From Zhengitettix transpicula (taxonomy: Eukaryota; Arthropoda; Insecta; Orthoptera; Tetrigidae), in contig CM073590.1 of assembly GCA_037074705.1 (NCBI GenBank), forward strand, positions 221,060,746 through 221,124,745: a stretch of 64,000 nt of DNA, given 5' to 3'. Positions 62,488 to 64,000 of the stretch are shown in pieces. Both the position numbers and the translations under genes were made by a program. The notes under the pieces were generated by a model, which saw nothing but the letters and a program-made list of their open reading frames with translations, was not told the DNA's origin and did not search any database. Numbering within the stretch: position 1 is the stretch's first letter; every line of letters starts with the position of its first letter.

Positions 62488-62700
62488 TTTTTTTAGACTG
62501 ACAGTCTACTTGAGGATAATCCACGTGGTGGCAACGTCCATTTAATAGCATACGAAGCAAGTTGAAAGGCCGGAGGGGGGATAGTTATTGTTACAGGATC
62601 TGACACGGAATTCGTCTTAAAGTGAAGCAAGGAAATCTCTAGAAAACCTGTATCAGGTAGTTCGGGCTCTGTGTACTTGTCCCACGCCCTTTCCATGACT
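62488..62700 (-). mobile_element. SINE-like element, copy 7 (diverged)
   Basis: Inverted copy from TTTTTTTAGACTGACAGTCT to TGTACTTGTCCCACGCCCTT. It is the most diverged of the seven, missing the CCCGGG core region, and truncated at the 5' side. Confidence 0.8.
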
Positions 62701-64000
62701 GGAGTTTATCGTTTGTTTTATTAGCGAAACCTACTGACTTAATTTCACCTGAGAGTCGAAGAAACAGAGTTTATCACCGGAGGCCTGCAAGAATGTGATA
62801 ATATCGGGTTTGCGTTAAGGAAAACAAGTATCTTTTAGATCCCGTATAAAAACATGGATAATAAAAGCTGCTTTAATAAGCACGTTTTTAAATCCAGAAC
62901 GCCTTAAAAGAATGCGGAAAAGTCGTTGAAACTTTCGCATGACTGAAGAAATTGGAGAAACGAACGATCACCAAACAAAGTAATAAAATAGTATCAGATG
63001 CTGAAGGCAAAACAAAAAAAAACTTCTTTCTGATACACAATTTTTTGCGGGAGACGTGTAAAACAAATTTTGTATATAAAAACAAGAATATTTATATTTT
63101 CGCAGGTTATAATTAATAATGCAAATAGTATTTCATAAATTTGTTAAGCAAAAACTTGTATTTGTAAAAATATCTTGATGAAAAAATATAAAAAAGAATA
63201 TAGGGAAGGTGAGCTTGTTCGTTCTGGAATTCGGAATTTCCAGTACAATCAAAATAGCTGGAAGTGTTTTATTGGTTGGTCTTTCACTTATACATATTGA
63301 TGAAATGCAGATTGGCTGTTTTGTGAATTAAGTACTCCCGCTACGTCAACATAGTATCGTCCAGTTCTTGCACAAAACACTGGCCATTGGATGGCCTCGA
63401 TGCACGACACAAATTCAATGTGGTGCTTTGTTAATGTGTCTGGGAAAAAGATGAATATTTCATTTTCTCGATTGTTAATGAGATGATGAATAACGAAATA
63501 GTGTACAAAAGGTTTTAAGAGAGAGTGTTAGCTAATAATGGTTTTAATATTCTGTATTAAAATATTTTCCCTATGCACATTTACCAATTTAATATTTACC
63601 GTCATTTAGGAAATAATTACGAGTTCAAATAGTTACTATGAATAGTTCCCTGAGATTTCCACGAGACTAAACAACGGGAGAAATTGCGTTCTTTCAGAGG
63701 TCTCGAGAAGGAAATTTCAATCTATCTGTTAAAGGGGAAAAGAGGAAGACATAAAAGGAAATCAGAGCAGGAGAAGTTTTCCGCTTGGCAGACGAGTCAG
63801 GAGAGGTATGTGAGGATTTGGTGGTCCTGTAACAAGACTAAGAATTCACCACAACTATCCACGGGAAAGAGGATCATCTCCAGGAATTCATTCCCCGGCC
63901 GAATGAGTAGTGAAGAATCCTTTGTGGACGCAAACGAACCACTAAAATCGTAAAAAAAACTTATAAAACTAGGTAGAAGAATAAACGCAGGTTAGGTAAT
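62701..64000. other. AT-rich DNA, unassigned
   Basis: An 89-codon plus frame at 63684-63953 (basic, K/R/E-rich, beginning just inside CGTTCTTTCAG|AGGTCTCG, a possible acceptor) is the only exon-like piece. I cannot match it to a family and see no donor, so no gene is called. Confidence 0.45.

Noticed and set aside
63684..63953. An 89-codon plus-strand exon after a TTCTTTCAG acceptor
   Set aside because: A plausible acceptor but no donor. The basic purine-rich composition alone can keep the frame open, and no family is recognised.

Overview
This is AT-rich, gene-poor eukaryotic DNA, most likely from an insect with a large, repeat-rich genome. A cockroach or other hemimetabolous insect fits the repeat repertoire, but no species can be proved from the sequence. 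The grounds are very short open frames throughout, one clean GT-AG-spliced coding exon alone among long AT-rich stretches, and decayed copies of insect-type transposons (LINE, piggyBac, mariner, Helitron-like, SINE-like). There are no operons, CRISPR arrays, rRNA genes or intact tRNA genes.

Coding content. The only exon I trust lies on the minus strand at 17095-17243. It has a polypyrimidine-AG acceptor, a GTGAGC donor and a 49-codon frame resembling the prodomain of an ADAM/ADAMTS (reprolysin, M12B) metalloprotease. Much of the surrounding DNA may therefore be intron of a long minus-strand gene. A 125-bp unit at 8402-8526, with a TATA box about 100 bp upstream, could encode a 38-residue secreted peptide. 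A diverged copy lies at 13642-13766. The same unit folds into a hairpin and its substitutions do not look like purifying selection, so its nature is open. A 203-codon frame at 12196-12807 (minus) and GC-richer islands near 3.2-3.8, 4.25-4.7, 12.0-12.45, 15.06-15.37, 23.56-23.93, 34.07-34.32, 48.07-48.27, 50.37-50.78 and 57.0-57.95 kb remain unidentified.

Mobile elements. Left to right: a degraded non-LTR retrotransposon ORF1 with its 5' leader (minus, 290-1625); a non-autonomous Helitron-like element (2268-3048) with relatives at 18465-18745 and 35086-35640; seven copies of one SINE-like family (10937-11436 full length with a 12-bp target duplication, then 17537, 25853, 41641, 46271, 53203 and 62488); two tRNA-promoter-like SINE heads (15991 plus, 30035 minus); an internally deleted mariner (28505-29050) beside a second mariner end; and an internally deleted piggyBac flanked by TTAA (54562-55778).

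Other repeats. A 340-bp direct repeat occurs at 37450 and 40855. A 103-bp tandem duplication lies at 31457-31655. A near-perfect 34-bp foldback lies at 18808-18880. A dispersed CTGANGA-hairpin-GAAAC motif recurs at least six times. Simple AT and GA tracts are scattered through the window.
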